DNA of 64,000 nucleotides from contig OU015675.1 in the NCBI GenBank assembly GCA_907165275.2, positions 2,125,501-2,189,500 of the forward strand. The letters are read 5' to 3'. Source of the stretch: Zygaena filipendulae (lineage: Eukaryota > Arthropoda > Insecta > Lepidoptera > Zygaenidae). The notes beneath the pieces are model-generated. The model searched no databases, was not told the origin of the DNA, and saw only the letters and a list, made by a program, of their open reading frames with translations. Shown here piece after piece: positions 46,135 through 58,500 of the stretch; positions within the stretch are counted from its first letter, which is position 1, and each line of letters opens with the position of its first letter. Both the position numbers and the translations under genes were made by a program.

Positions 46135-49100
46135 ATGGCACAAAATAATATAGACATATTACGTCATTTTCAAAACATTGCCTGGTAAGAGACTGTTGAT
46201 TTGTTTCTGGTTGCCAATGTAATTGTTTTGGTTGCCTGTATTTCCCACCATGTATTTTATATTTCTGCTTCTGGTGACAATAAAGAATATTTGTATTTGT
46301 AATTTTTTTTTTGCAATGAGCATAATATTTCTCCACAATCAGGTGTAAACCGGATTGGTGTTTTCCGAGCATGAGCAAAGAGACCAATGAGCTGTTATGT
46401 CAGTATCGTGATTTGCCTGAGGTGACACCGTGCAATGACATCGAGGAGATCATCCGCAGAAGCAATGAGTTCCCTGTGCCATTCCCCATCGATACTGTCA
46501 GGTATATGCAAAGATCTGTAAGGCTACCTTCCTATTAAGTAATAAAACACGTAACTTAAATATTATGGTGATGTTTTATTCAACTGTCAGATGTGCACAG
46601 ACTAAAAATATACATCTACCTACTTATGGGTTACTTTTCTTGTAGAAATACACTAAGTTAGGAGTATAAATACTCCCAATATATGATATTAAATCAACTA
46701 AAAGGCGGGAACACATACAGAACACTTCCTTTGCTTGTTAATACGCTGGTTACAGTTAATACCATTAGTTATCAATAAGTAACAGAGGCAGCCACAGCTT
46801 TAATTTTAATGGTAATAGATGATATTATGTGCAGATAAAGTTTTATGTTTAAATTTTTAGATTAGAAAAGTTAAAGACGCAGAGACCCATAGAAAGACTG
46901 CAGCGTAACATAGTGTCTACATACCCCCTCATACACGAGAGGGTGTTGCTGTTAATGACACATTTTCTTATTTATAAAAGGTAAGCTCTACTTTTCCTTT
47001 TATAAGTTTCATCATTCTTGAACATTGGTTCCAGAACATACATTATCATATAATAGTAGTTTATGCAACTGTCATATAATGACATAATAGTAACGAGTGT
47101 TTTAATACCCGTGTTATATGCAGTTGCATACACTACTTTATCTTCACTAATGCAATTAATCAAACAACAAGAGTAAAAGCATTAAATTAAATTCACGCGT
47201 ACGTGTATTGTCACAGTGATTTTGCCGCCATTAAAATCTAACCAATGAGAGCGCAGCTGCGCGCATCAATAAAACGCGACCAACCTGATTGGCCCTGCAA
47301 TCAAGTTGGTCGCGTTTTATTGATGTTATAATGAGATTTTACGATATCGATGTGGATATTATACCATCATGTGAAATGCTTAAATTGAGTGTTTTGTTGT
47401 CTGCGCTATAACAGTAGTAATTATAAGTCAAGTATTGGAAACATAAGTAGAATGTTACAACATTAGTGTAGATAAAGATTATTATGTTTCTAGGGAGTTT
47501 GGGTCTAGTATAGAGAAAGCGTTCTACAAAGACATGTCAGTGCCTGACTTCATTGATAGAATACTTACGAAGCGTGCAGTTACATTCATGAATGAAGATG
47601 ACAACTATAAATTACTTTCTGGTGAAGAAGGGTAAGTGAATAGACATTTAAACTATTTGTTTAATCATGTGTTCTAGTCATGTTGGTCGTCATCAGCAGT
47701 GGCTTTATAATCTCTAGACTCTAGTATGATGAATCAGCTGCAGCAGCTGGGAGACAGTAGTGTACAGTCACATAATTATGGTATAGGCCATGACAAGTGG
47801 AGAACAGTATTGTTACGATATACACGAGATTTCGTGTACATCGTATCGGCCGCGACAAACGACATATTGTTACAATATCTCTCATTACGTGTCAGCCGCA
47901 ACAACTGGCAGGAAAGTATTGTAACAATCTCTCGTTTATCGTATTACCCGCGACGACTGGAAGACAGTATTTTTACAATCACTTGCATATTGTATTATTT
48001 GCGAAGACTGGGGGACAGTAGGTATTGTTACGAGCTATCGCATATCGTATCAATCGCGCCTACTGAGGGATTGTTACAATCTTTCGCAATACGCGTTAGC
48101 CGCGATGGCTGGGAGGCGGTGGGCACGCCGCACCAGCGCGCGCCGCTTCTCTTGGAGAACTGCCTCAGCTACGACGAGATGAAGATCTCGGCGCTGGTGT
48201 ACGTCAGCAGTCAGACAGAGTGCATCAACGACGGCAACAGGCACAACATGGGCATACCAATGAATGAGGGCATCGAGCAGGAAGCTGTTATTATTGGTGA
48301 GCATAATTATATGCATTCCGTAGTAGTACAACAGTGGTTACTATCGGATATTTTATGCAAAGCAGCCGTCGCTTGTAGGTTGAAATATCTGTGTTCGCGA
48401 CATCTCTGTGAGCCTGAAACAATCCCAATACCAAACGCGTTATTTCGAATATTATTTAACAATGATATGAAGCTGAAATTTAACAAGTGTTTAGTTTATG
48501 GAGGGTGGAAATCAACTTAGAAGGATTTCACTGAATTCCCGCGGGAACTCCCAAATTAACGTGGGTGAAAACGTAGGGAACAGTTAGCAACATTTTTTCA
48601 CATACGTGAATACAGAGATGCGCTGTAAGAACCCTGGACTGAGTTCACGCTCCGTCCCAAAATAGGCTGCGGAGAGAATAAAGCTTTCTGACAAGCTTTT
48701 GTCTATACTTCCGTAAACAGATGTACAGCAGATTCCCTTCATTCAATGGCCCTTTTTCTTTTACCTCAGGTATGATAGGGACTCGATTCGAACGAAAAAA
48801 CCGAATGGATTACGAGGATATAGTGATAACAGAACAACAAAACTCTTTAGAGAATGGTTACGGTGAAGAAGTGACTCCTACGACATGCCTCAACGTTCTG
48901 AAGACGACCTATGTCAGGAACAATCAATCGGCAAAGAACATGTGGCGGCAGATGTGGTCAGAGTTCTATCAGGTGAGTGAAGCTGTCTGAGGAGGACACT
49001 TCTTATCACTGACTCCTTCATTGGGGACATAATACGAAATATAATAAACCATCATTTTACTAGCTGTTCCCTGTTAACCCGCGTGAACTTCGAAATTACT

Positions 49101-51697
49101 AAACTAAACGAACTAAACGAAATTACAGAAAAATTTTATAATGACAATAGTACCTTCAGTACTTATTCTAAGAGCTAAAGTACCTAGCTGTTTTATTGAT
49201 CTTCGTATGTGCAAATAATATTGTGTTAAGAGATTCATGCAACAAACTAATTAATTTTATCACAACATATTATTATATTAGCATCGTCACAATGTAAAAT
49301 TTTAAGTACCTACCTTGTGACTCTTGTGAGTACTTAAACAATAGTGATAAAGACAATAAGCATGTGTTCAGTGTTAGGATATGAACATAAAAAAGGAAAA
49401 ATAAAATAAGGGGCTCGTGAATTCATAAACCCGTGTAAACTATACCGCATCCTGACGTCACGCGACTCAATGTATCGCCGTTACTGTTTTATTAGGTAAA
49501 AAATGCGTGTCCAAAAGAAAAATCAAAATGCCGCCTAGGTCCCGAGCTACACGTACGAAGAGTTGACGTCGTACGTGAGCATAGAGCAGAAGTCGCCGCA
49601 GCGCAGCTACACGGAGCGCTTCGTGAAGCTGGCCGCGGGCGAGGCGCTGTTCGACAACGAGGTGTACTACAAGCGCGTCAGCGTGCTCGCCGAGTGCGCG
49701 CTGCTGGAGGCGCAGCGCCGCGCGCTCCAGGGCGGCCGGGACGCCTTCCTCAACGTCGTGGGCTGCGGTCAGTGGCGTCTTCGCTTTACTACTCAGTTCG
49801 CAGTGAAATTGTTACAGATCACTTTCAACTTGTTCAAAAAACTAAATGTGTTTTTTTTGTAATATTCAAGGTCTTGGTGTTTGGAAAATATCAGCGCATC
49901 AAACGGACGTATATGTGCTGACTTTCCTCGAGCGAGTACGCGCGTTTCTCAAGCGGGACCTTTTGGACAACGTGACAGACGTCAACTTTGCTTATATACA
50001 TCCTAGCGAAAGTATCGTGGGTGAGGATAAGTTTTGTAAATTTAATTTTGTACAAAAGTATCGATGTGTGTACAAAAGTTTTAGGAAACTTTTTGTGACT
50101 AGTTGTAGATAGTTGTGGTTTCAATTGCGATGAGATTTTTACCTGTATGCCAAGTCTCATTCATACATGTCCAGTAGGTTTAATGCGATTTGCGAACAAA
50201 ATATATATCCCTATAAACAATAAGACTTTTGCACCCATTATACTATTTCTTATAATTTATCATCGATGCATAGATGACGTTCATATTTTTATTGTATGTA
50301 TTTTTTCAGCAATGTTTACGAACTCGTCAAATGCTGACACCGAGAATACAGAAAAGAGTATATTTTTCGAAAGTAAAAGACATCCAAAAGGTTAGTTGAA
50401 GTGTGGAGCAGTGACCCTGACTTTGCTACTTGTTATTCTAATACTAAATACCTATAAATGTAATTACTAACTATAATAATGAGCAAAAATTTGGATCTAC
50501 AATCAAACTATGGACTAATACGTCTGGAATATTTTTTTGGTGTTCCTGAATAAAGAATCGTATTCACGACTTTAGCACCCTAGGTTTTAGAAAAAACTTG
50601 TGTTGTATGTGGACGATATGATTACAGGCAGGGAAGTTTTCAATGACACTACTAAGTGCTGTTTTGTTTTTCTGTTCGGCATAAACTTGTCAAAGGGTCA
50701 TTGATCAGTGATGGTGATGGATGTTGTGTGCGCGTGCGCAGGCGGCGTGAGCGTGCAGCTGGAGGACCGGGAGCCGGCGGCGCGCCTGCGCGGGGAGCAC
50801 GAGGGCAAGCTGCTCGTCATGACGTACGCGTGGGACGGGAACGCGCATCCCGGGAACGAGTTCTGGTAGGCATTTTTTGAACGGCTATGTACATATGATT
50901 TAGTTTTCAGTCTTAGAAAAATTTGCCGAATTATTCAGGTATACTCTTTTGATACATTGAAATGGAAAGGGAACAAAATAAGTTAAATGCTATTCTATTT
51001 TACTATGCTTCATCATCATCATTAGTTACCTATCGCAGATTGTTTCCTTTTTTTAATGCGCTTTATCTAAATATTTTTACTAGCAAAATATACGTGTCTA
51101 TTTTTAATGTTGCCTTTAACGACCAGATTGGCGTAGGATAAAAGGACATAGGGTACTTCTTATCCCGGAATTCCCGCGGGAAGCTAGTGAAGATATAAAA
51201 GATAAAGATATTCAGGGTGGAAATTTTCAGGGAAACTACCTTAACCGTTTCAGCTACACGAAAATGATCTTAGGAGACTATCCATAATGATATAATTTGT
51301 CGTAAAATTTTGATCTCAGTTCACAGATAATAAAGAAATGTATAGTTAACAAGAAAATCCTTTTTACACAATTTTTTTTTTAATTTATACTCGATTCTGT
51401 TTCTGATACTGATCAAAAACTTTAATGGGACCAACCATCTTTGGAGTACTAAAAAGTCAGAATCTGCAAAAAAAACTCCCATATAGGCTTGAATGTTTTA
51501 ACAATGTAGCGGCGTTCGTCCGCAGGCTGGGCAGCCTGTCGGGCTCCGGCGACCCGGCGGCGGCGTGCTCCACCCAGGTGGCGGAGCTGCACAACGCGCA
51601 CGTCAACCCCGCGCTGGTGGCTGCGCGCGCGCACGTCGCCGCCAGGCACGCCGTGCTGCCCGTGCGCGACTACTGCCGCCAGTTCTTGGACCACTAG
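46135..51697 (+). CDS. DUF4804 / MavL-like macrodomain protein, copy 1
   Basis: Eleven exons: 46135-46184, 46343-46501, 46861-46980, 47494-47631, 48100-48296, 48770-48972, 49539-49767, 49871-50020, 50310-50390, 50742-50865, 51526-51697. They total 1623 nt, 540 aa, with all junctions GT-AG and in phase. The start context is ATCATGGCACAA; the N-terminus MAQNNIDILRHFQNIAW joins CKPDWCFPSMS. Notable motifs are LPEVTPCNDIEEIIRRSNEF, LSYDEMKISALVYVS, FLNVVGCGLGVWKISAHQTD (about 359-378) and TYAWDGNAHPGNEFW (about 470-484), followed by SGSGDPAAACSTQVAELHN. The glycine loop and the Asp/Asn-rich loop resemble ADP-ribose-binding macrodomains. I believe this is the DUF4804 family, related to the Legionella arginine-ADP-ribosyl hydrolase MavL, from memory and unverified. 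No signal peptide or membrane segment; probably cytosolic. Copy 2 lies inverted at 55547-61155. Confidence 0.87.
47264..47325. repeat. near-perfect 62-nt hairpin in intron 3
   Basis: Arms of 28 nt (47264-47291 and 47298-47325) pair with one mismatch around a 6-nt GCCCTG loop. The arm core is AATAAAACGCGACCAAC. It could be a MITE core or a structured RNA. Confidence 0.8.
47740..48115 (+). repeat. irregular tandem array running into the exon 5 acceptor of copy 1
   Basis: About seven units of 44-62 bp share a GCGACNACTGGNAGACAGTA...TTGTTACAATCTCTCG..ATCGTAT pattern. The last unit, GTTAGCCGCGATGGCTGGGA, contains the exon 5 acceptor (TTAG|C at 48099/48100) and the first codons of the exon. A 264-codon open frame across it (47726-48520) is a by-product. 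Confidence 0.7.
48530..48595 (-). repeat. short dispersed-repeat end in an intron of copy 1
   Basis: 'GAATTCCCGCGGGAACTCCC' and 'AGGGAACAGTTAGC' are the terminal part of the CCGCGGTTTCACCC family. Similar stubs lie at 51155-51190 and 57955-58003. Confidence 0.6.
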
Positions 51698-53682
51698 TGT
51701 GCGAGTCACACGACTTGTGTAAGTAACGCGAGTAATGTTACTCGAGTGATATCACTCCGCGAGGTGATGCCATATCACTCATTACGCAAGACAAACAAAT
51801 ATTATCACCCGGAGTAATGGGTACTACCGACTGCGTTACTGTTAATGATTTTGAAGAGTATGACCGTTACACTAGGTCCATTTTTTTTAGAACGCGTCGA
51901 GTAATGTTCGAGTGATGTACCTATAATGTTCTCGATTGACATTACCTGACTGGAAAAGTAATGTCATAATGTCATATCACACTGAAAGGTAATGTTTTGC
52001 GCATGTCTACGAGTTACTCTCACTACTCCTGTCCCGGGCGACTAGGGTGCAACCTTCTCAATTTTCGATCCTTATAACTAAGATGATTGGTTTGAGGAGG
52101 GATGTCCCTACTCCTATGTTCTCGGTTCCTAAACTTCTAGCAGATACGTAACTGCATACTGGGTATTGGTTCAGTGCGTGAGGGGCTGCTTTTTAGAGGG
52201 TATACTATCGAACAGGATGCGACAAAAATGGTTGAGTTTAATATAAACATTACATTTTCATTGTAAAGATAAAATTTATTTATTTTTATTAAAAAAAAAA
52301 TAGATTGGAGTTTTTATTCAATTTTGGTTAATTTAATTAGAGATTTGATCGAACTACTATTTCCATTCCGAACGATATTATGTTAGTTCGTTGACCTTAA
52401 AACCTATGTAGTCTTTCTGGTTGTCTATTTTCGTTCGGAAAAATTTAAGATTATTCGAGATTAGAAATTAGTCTGTTCTGGTTAAGACGAATGCGACCGT
52501 AAATGACGACGACGACAACTATTATTTGTATCTGAACTTAGTTTATCGTCAAACGAATAAGATTGTCGAACTCTATTTGTGATAGTGATGATTTATGGAA
52601 AATATGCAGGAGTTAGTGGCGCGAGGGAAATAACCATGTCTTGTTGCGGGAAGGGGTTTCACCTGCGTGAGTTTTGCGATTCTCTCGGGATAAACCTTCC
52701 TTATGTGAACACAAACCGTTAATTTCAGCTCAGTCGGTTCAATAGTTTGAGTTTATCAATCCATTATCACATCCATTTTTATTTAATAGATTTATACACA
52801 GTAATCTCAACTTTTACGCCTAGCCCGTCTTATCGGCATTAGGTTATGAGTCCTGTTTTTGAGTGCGCATAAATAAACTTTGATTTAGTACAAAAAAGCA
52901 AATATTCCACTTCTGATTGTAAGAGTATTGTTTTCAGCACAAATAATAATGATAATGAAATAATAGAAACTCAGTAAGAAATCGATAGGACAAGTTTAAA
53001 AATCATGCATATATTGTTTTATATCGTATCGACTTGAAAATAGTTTATTATACTGTAGTTAGGGTCTCTAGCCAGAGTAAAATAATTATGATAGTAATAG
53101 TAGTGAGTAGCATTTCATTGCATGATTCAAAGTCTCCGTTAACTGATAAATATTATGGAAATATGTAGTTGAAATTAATACAATGTTGTAATGAAATAAA
53201 TATGATAGAACAAGCTTATTACCTATAGCTACCTTTACACACTATTTTACTCTGAAATTCCCTATCACAAGTCGTATGGGAGTTGTTTATGATGTTATTT
53301 ATTAGTATTATATGAATGAAATTACTTGCCAAGACAAAGTTAAGTTTAGGATGGTTGGCTGTGTATTCAGAGTTGTTTCCGCGAAAATTATCATTGATAA
53401 GTACCTATACTATTAGACAGTATATACATTATGTTAATTAGGATGAGTTTGATATGCCATCAGAAAGATCAAATTCGTAGGACGCCGTTCTAATGCCTTC
53501 TTTTTCGTATAGCTAAATTGACATTTTACAATAATTATTAACTCGTAATTGGTTGCGTAAAACTGTCCGACAGAAACTCTAGGTTTGCATGACCACGCGA
53601 CCTAACGATTCTGCGGGGTTAGCCAAGTTGACATTCTGCAATCGTTAACGCATAGAAAACATAAGTAAGGAATGGTCATGTC

Positions 53683-53755
53683 ACTTGGTCAGCCAATCAA
53701 AACTAGTTTTCAAGTGGTCACGTAAAGTAGAGTTTTGATTGGCTGACCAAAGTTT
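53683..53755. repeat. hairpin with 20-bp arms
   Basis: TTGGTCAGCCAATCAAAACT pairs with the inverse AGTTTTGATTGGCTGACCAA, with one or no bulge and about 30 nt between. Confidence 0.75.
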
Positions 53756-54030
53756 TCTATTCGAAAAAAGGAACACATACGAATTTGTATGTTTATAAAA
53801 CATTGTTATGACTTAAAAGGGTTTTAATATTTTATTTAAGAATCTTACAAATCATATACTCTAAGATATTTAATTCAAGAATTTTAAACGAAATATCATA
53901 GAATCTGTGTGATCTTATCCCTGAAGGTCAGTCTTTATAAACTTGATATGCTGTTAAAATCTGCTTGCTTGTTTTTTATTTTCCAGCATAATAAGCGGAG
54001 ACAAAATATAAGTATATTGAAAGCGTATTT

Positions 54031-54078
54031 CGTTAATTTTATAAATACGAGCATTAGCTCGTATTTATAAAATTAACG
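54031..54078. repeat. perfect 48-nt hairpin
   Basis: Two 22-nt arms (54031-54052, 54057-54078) are exact reverse complements around the loop ATTA. The arm starts CGTTAATTTTATAAATACGA. Confidence 0.9.
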
Positions 54079-54963
54079 ATCTATATTAATAGATGATATG
54101 AACTTATTTATTGATTGCCAATTGTTTTGGTGTTGCATTTACCAGTCAGTGACGGGATGTGAAGTACAATTAATGTATGTATGGGTATATTTCTGTAGTT
54201 ATCAGTAATAACAATATAAATAGTAACAATAGTAATAGTAGATAGTAGATATGTATAAATTGTATAATTTATGTAGATAAAACTATGTATAGTATAAACA
54301 GTTTTTTGTTAACAAATAAAGTATATACACATTTTTTAACAATATTATCTGCATTTTTGTTTGTAGCGTTTTAAGTACAGAATTGTTAAGGTCACTACTT
54401 ATTTGTATACAACAAATGTTTCTTTTGGTTCTTGGTTACACACACACAACACACTCGCACACACTTGATTGGGGTACACAGTACAGTAGTACATACAGGC
54501 CAATCAAGTAGATTATTATATTTATACATTCGTCCAGTGACGACAGTACAGGAGCACTGCAGTCATCTTACCTAACTCTAAAATATTAGCTAAGTATTCG
54601 GTTTTGTTATATTTTATTTACATATTATGTACTTGTTTGCAGCACCACCAGGCTTTGCCTTGATAATTCTGCAAATTATTATAGTAAGCCGTCTTTAGGT
54701 GCATAGGTTTCTGTCACTAGAAGGTACAGGTCAGTTTAATAGGTCTATGTATTTCTTTAAACCTCCATACACTAAATGTCCATTTCCTTGAATATCTTTC
54801 TTGAATGATTACTTACCTGTATGTCTCCTTGCTTGAACTTAACAAATGTCTTTTTTACGTGGAAATACGTGGAAATTCAAATATATGTACTTTATTGCCC
54901 CAAAAGAATCACAAAAAATAGACAAAAAAGGACAGCAAAAGGCGGCCAAGATGATAGAGAGCT

Positions 54964-55198
54964 GAGCCCTTATGCACTATGTCCAACAACATTCTTTGGC
55001 CATAACGCGCGTCCCAAAAACACCATCCCAGACGCTCCAGGTGCCAAAATACATGTTACAAGTTATCATTTTATATGCCACAAGACACTTTGTAAATGTA
55101 TCTTTTGCAATAAATCTCCTTGGAGCACGAGGGAAAAAATTTGTGGCGCGTTATCATAACGCAACGTGTTGATATGGCCATAGTGAATAAGGGCCCTG
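54964..55198. mobile_element. GGGCCC-ended MITE, copy 3
   Basis: Ends GAGCCCTTATGCACTATGTC and GCCATAGTGAATAAGGGCCC, sharing CAACAACATTCTTTGGCCAT and AACGC.ACGTGTT internally with the copies at 34645 and 37096. The most diverged copy. Confidence 0.8.
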
Positions 55199-55546
55199 TC
55201 ACAACGAGTAAAAGGGGCGTCAACTCAGGTTAGTATGAAAACGAATAAAAACCAGTGTTGCAGGGTGTTCATTACGCACAAAAAATTCATTGACGTAATG
55301 TTTTGGTTAATTGTTTCAAAAATTCTGTTGTGGGAATATTGTGGAAAATATATTCGGCATGCGGGCAAAAAGTTTTTTAGAAAGTTCCTTTACAACCATG
55401 GCACACATGCTTCTCTCATGGCCTCTCTAGTTAATATATTTTCTATGTGGGCCTTTTAGATAGAAACGAGAAGTTTTTAAAAGCTACTGTGGGGGTTATT
55501 ACCGTCACTATGCCACGGTTGTCTTCGTTGGCTCCACATCCAGTTC

Positions 55547-58500
55547 CTAGCTTTCGGCCAGCATCAGATGGAAGTACTCCTGCACAGGCATCACGGCATG
55601 CCTGGCGGCGACGTGCGCACGCGCAGCTACCACCCCGGGGTTGATGTGCGCGTTATGCAGCTCCGCCACCTGGGTGGAGCACGCCGCCGCCGGGTCGCCG
55701 GAGCTCTTTAGACGACCACTCCTTAAGAGGAGCCAAAACCAACATGAGTTTATTTGAAACGATCTAGCAAAGTTAGCCATCTATAACCACTATCGCTATA
55801 CAAAACTAAGGGACGTCCAATTAAAAGTAAAATTTTGCGTGACGTGACGTTACGTTCCATTGTTCTCTATAGCTTGGGTACACAGTACACACGCGCAGTG
55901 TGCACGTATATTTTCATAAGCACGTGTCTTTGGTCCCCGACACAAGTTTACAACTTAGTGTAGGATCGAGTAGATCTGTGTGTTTTTCGGAATGTTGTTA
56001 TTATATATACTGACCAGAACTCGTTCCCGGGATGCGCGTTCCCGTCCCACGCGTACGTCATGACGAGCAGCTTGCCCTCGTGCTCCCCGCGCAGGCGCGC
56101 CGCCGGCTCCCGGTCCTCCAGCTGCACGCTCACGCCGCCTGCGCACGCGCACACAACATCCATCACCATCACTGATCAATGACCCTTTGACAAGTTTATG
56201 CCAAACAGAAAAAAGATACAGCACTTAGTAGTATCATTGAATACCTCCCTGCCTGTAATAAACGCAAGTTTTTGGTCAAATCAGACCAAACAAAGATACA
56301 AAACATGGAGGTGTGGTGTCCCTGAAAACTTCCGTGCCTATAATCATATCGTCCACTCCGCAAGTTTTTGGTCAGATCAGACCTAACAAAGCACTTGGTG
56401 TTGTGTGTCACTGAAAACTTCCCTGCGTGTAATCATACCTGTATCGTAGTTTTAGTGTCATTCTCAGTGGTTCTCACCCCGAATATCCTTATTACAAACG
56501 TGACGTTTTATGATATATGCGACAGTTTAGTTATGGCCATTGGTATCCTGACCTGGATTTTAAGCCTTGAACAAAATTTATAATTTTATGCTTAGGAAAA
56601 ATACCTGGAACCTGTGTTCCCGGTACGGCACTGACCTTTCGGATGACCGTTGCTTTCGAGAAATAGTTTATTTACATCGCCTTTGGTAGTTTTCTTTTTC
56701 TGGCTCCTTGGAGATTTTGTAAATATAGCTATAAAAATGTAATTATGTCAGTTTTAAGTAAAATTTTCATTGCTATATGGAAAAACGGACTTAGCTCCGT
56801 AGGATACTACGCAGTACACGTGACGCACCCAGAACATCCGCGCTTGGCTTAATGTATACGAAATTGACGTCTGTCACTTGATTCAAAAGGTCGTTATCCA
56901 GAAACGCACGTATACGGTCAAGGAAAGTCAGCACATACATGTCCACTTGGTGCGCAGATATCATCCATACACCGAGACCTGTGCATAAACAATAGAATAA
57001 CAATATACAAGTATTACAGTATCCGTAATAATAAAGCAAACATATGAACGACAAAGCAATTGGACCCAAAAGCGACCCCTGCGGGATGCTCAACTACAAT
57101 TTTGCTTTTCAAAGGTTTAAAACTGAATATATCAAGTCGAAGAGATGAATCTTAATAAAAAACACGTTAGAGGACAATCTATCTAGTTTGTACCTTTTGT
57201 ATCATAGTAATAATCATAATCGACAGTATAGTTGAGAATATCAAATGCTTTAGTGAATTCCGTAAAGATATACAATCGCATAATATTGTTTCGGTAATAC
57301 CATTTCCACCAAACAAACTCAACTTCCCACGTTTACTTTCAACTGCGTGGCATTGGCGGAATAAAGCAACACAGTGGAAGCCAAATAATACAAGAAAGAA
57401 TATTTGTACGAACTGAATTGTTTATTGGAGACATCACTCACCGCAGCCCACGACGTTGAGGAAGGCGTCCCGGCCGCCCTGGAGCGCGCGGCGCTGCGCC
57501 TCCAGCAGCGCGCACTCGGCGAGCACGCTGACGCGCTTGTAGTACACCTCGTTGTCGAACAGCGCCTCGCCCGCGGCCAGCTTCACGAAGCGCTCCGTGT
57601 AGCTGCGCTGCGGCGACTTCTGCTCTATGCTCACGTACGACGTCAACTCTTCGTACGTGTAGCTCGGGACCTTGGTAATTACCAATTGTGCTTACGAAGA
57701 CAACAAAACTAAAGCTAACAACTACGCAGCGAAAGTGACCGCGTTGACTGTTTTGTAAAAGATCAATTAAATTTTAAAGCCGCACTCAGTCGTTTTAATG
57801 GTTGCTTAATTTTAAATAAAGATTTTTAAAATAAAATTGCCGCAATCGGAGACGTTCATTAAATTAATGTTAATTTAACGAACGTCTCTGAAATTTTTCA
57901 TTTAGAAGTAAAAATTACTATGCAAGTCCCCGAAGTAATCTTTAAAATAGGATACTTTTTATCCCGGAATTCACGCGGGTGAACGGCGGGGAACAGTTAG
58001 TTTAAAATAACAATGTTAATAAACTATTTGAATTTGTCATAATTATGTCCATGATAGGTTATTTTCACCTGATAGAACTCTGCCCATAGTTGACGCCACA
58101 TTTTTTTTGCAATCACATTTTTTCTCGTGTTATTCTTCAGGGCGTCGAGATTAGAAACAGTACCCTCCTCCCCCTGTTCGCCGTAGCCATTATCCAAACA
58201 GTTCTGTTGTTTGGTTATCATGATGTCTTCGCAATCCATGCGATTAGCACGTTTGAATCGCGCCCCAATCATACCTTTATGTTAATAAACAAAAGTCAAA
58301 ACTTACTTAACCCTTTTTGAGTTAAAACTGGTAAAAGTAAGGTCTTTTTGATATTTTTCTTCATAAAGACGTCAAATTATAAGAAATCTGGCATGACTCA
58401 AGTACTCACCGATAATGACACCTTCCTCTTCAATTCCCTCGCTCATTGGAACGCCCATGTTCTTTCTGTTCCCATCGTTAATGCACTCTGTATGACCACT

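Larger units (their letters stand above)
51698..55546. other. gene-free interval between the convergent macrodomain-like copies
   Basis: Both genes end here, so it should hold both 3' UTRs. It contains an imperfectly self-complementary stretch of AGTAATGTTACTCGAGTGAT-type motifs (51725-52020), a dispersed-repeat fragment (52650-52780), two hairpins and the third GGGCCC-ended MITE. No supported coding exon. Confidence 0.5.

Noticed and set aside
46133..46387. 84-codon minus-strand frame
   Set aside because: Antisense to exons 1-2 of copy 1, with no motif or splice support.
47726..48520. 264-codon open frame as an independent gene
   Set aside because: It overlaps a tandem repeat and exon 5 of the macrodomain-like gene in the same frame, has no homologous counterpart in copy 2, and runs into intron.
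54821..55159. 112-codon plus-strand frame
   Set aside because: Mostly inside a GGGCCC-ended MITE; no support.
57404..57712. 102-codon plus-strand frame
   Set aside because: Antisense shadow of exon 7 of macrodomain-like copy 2.
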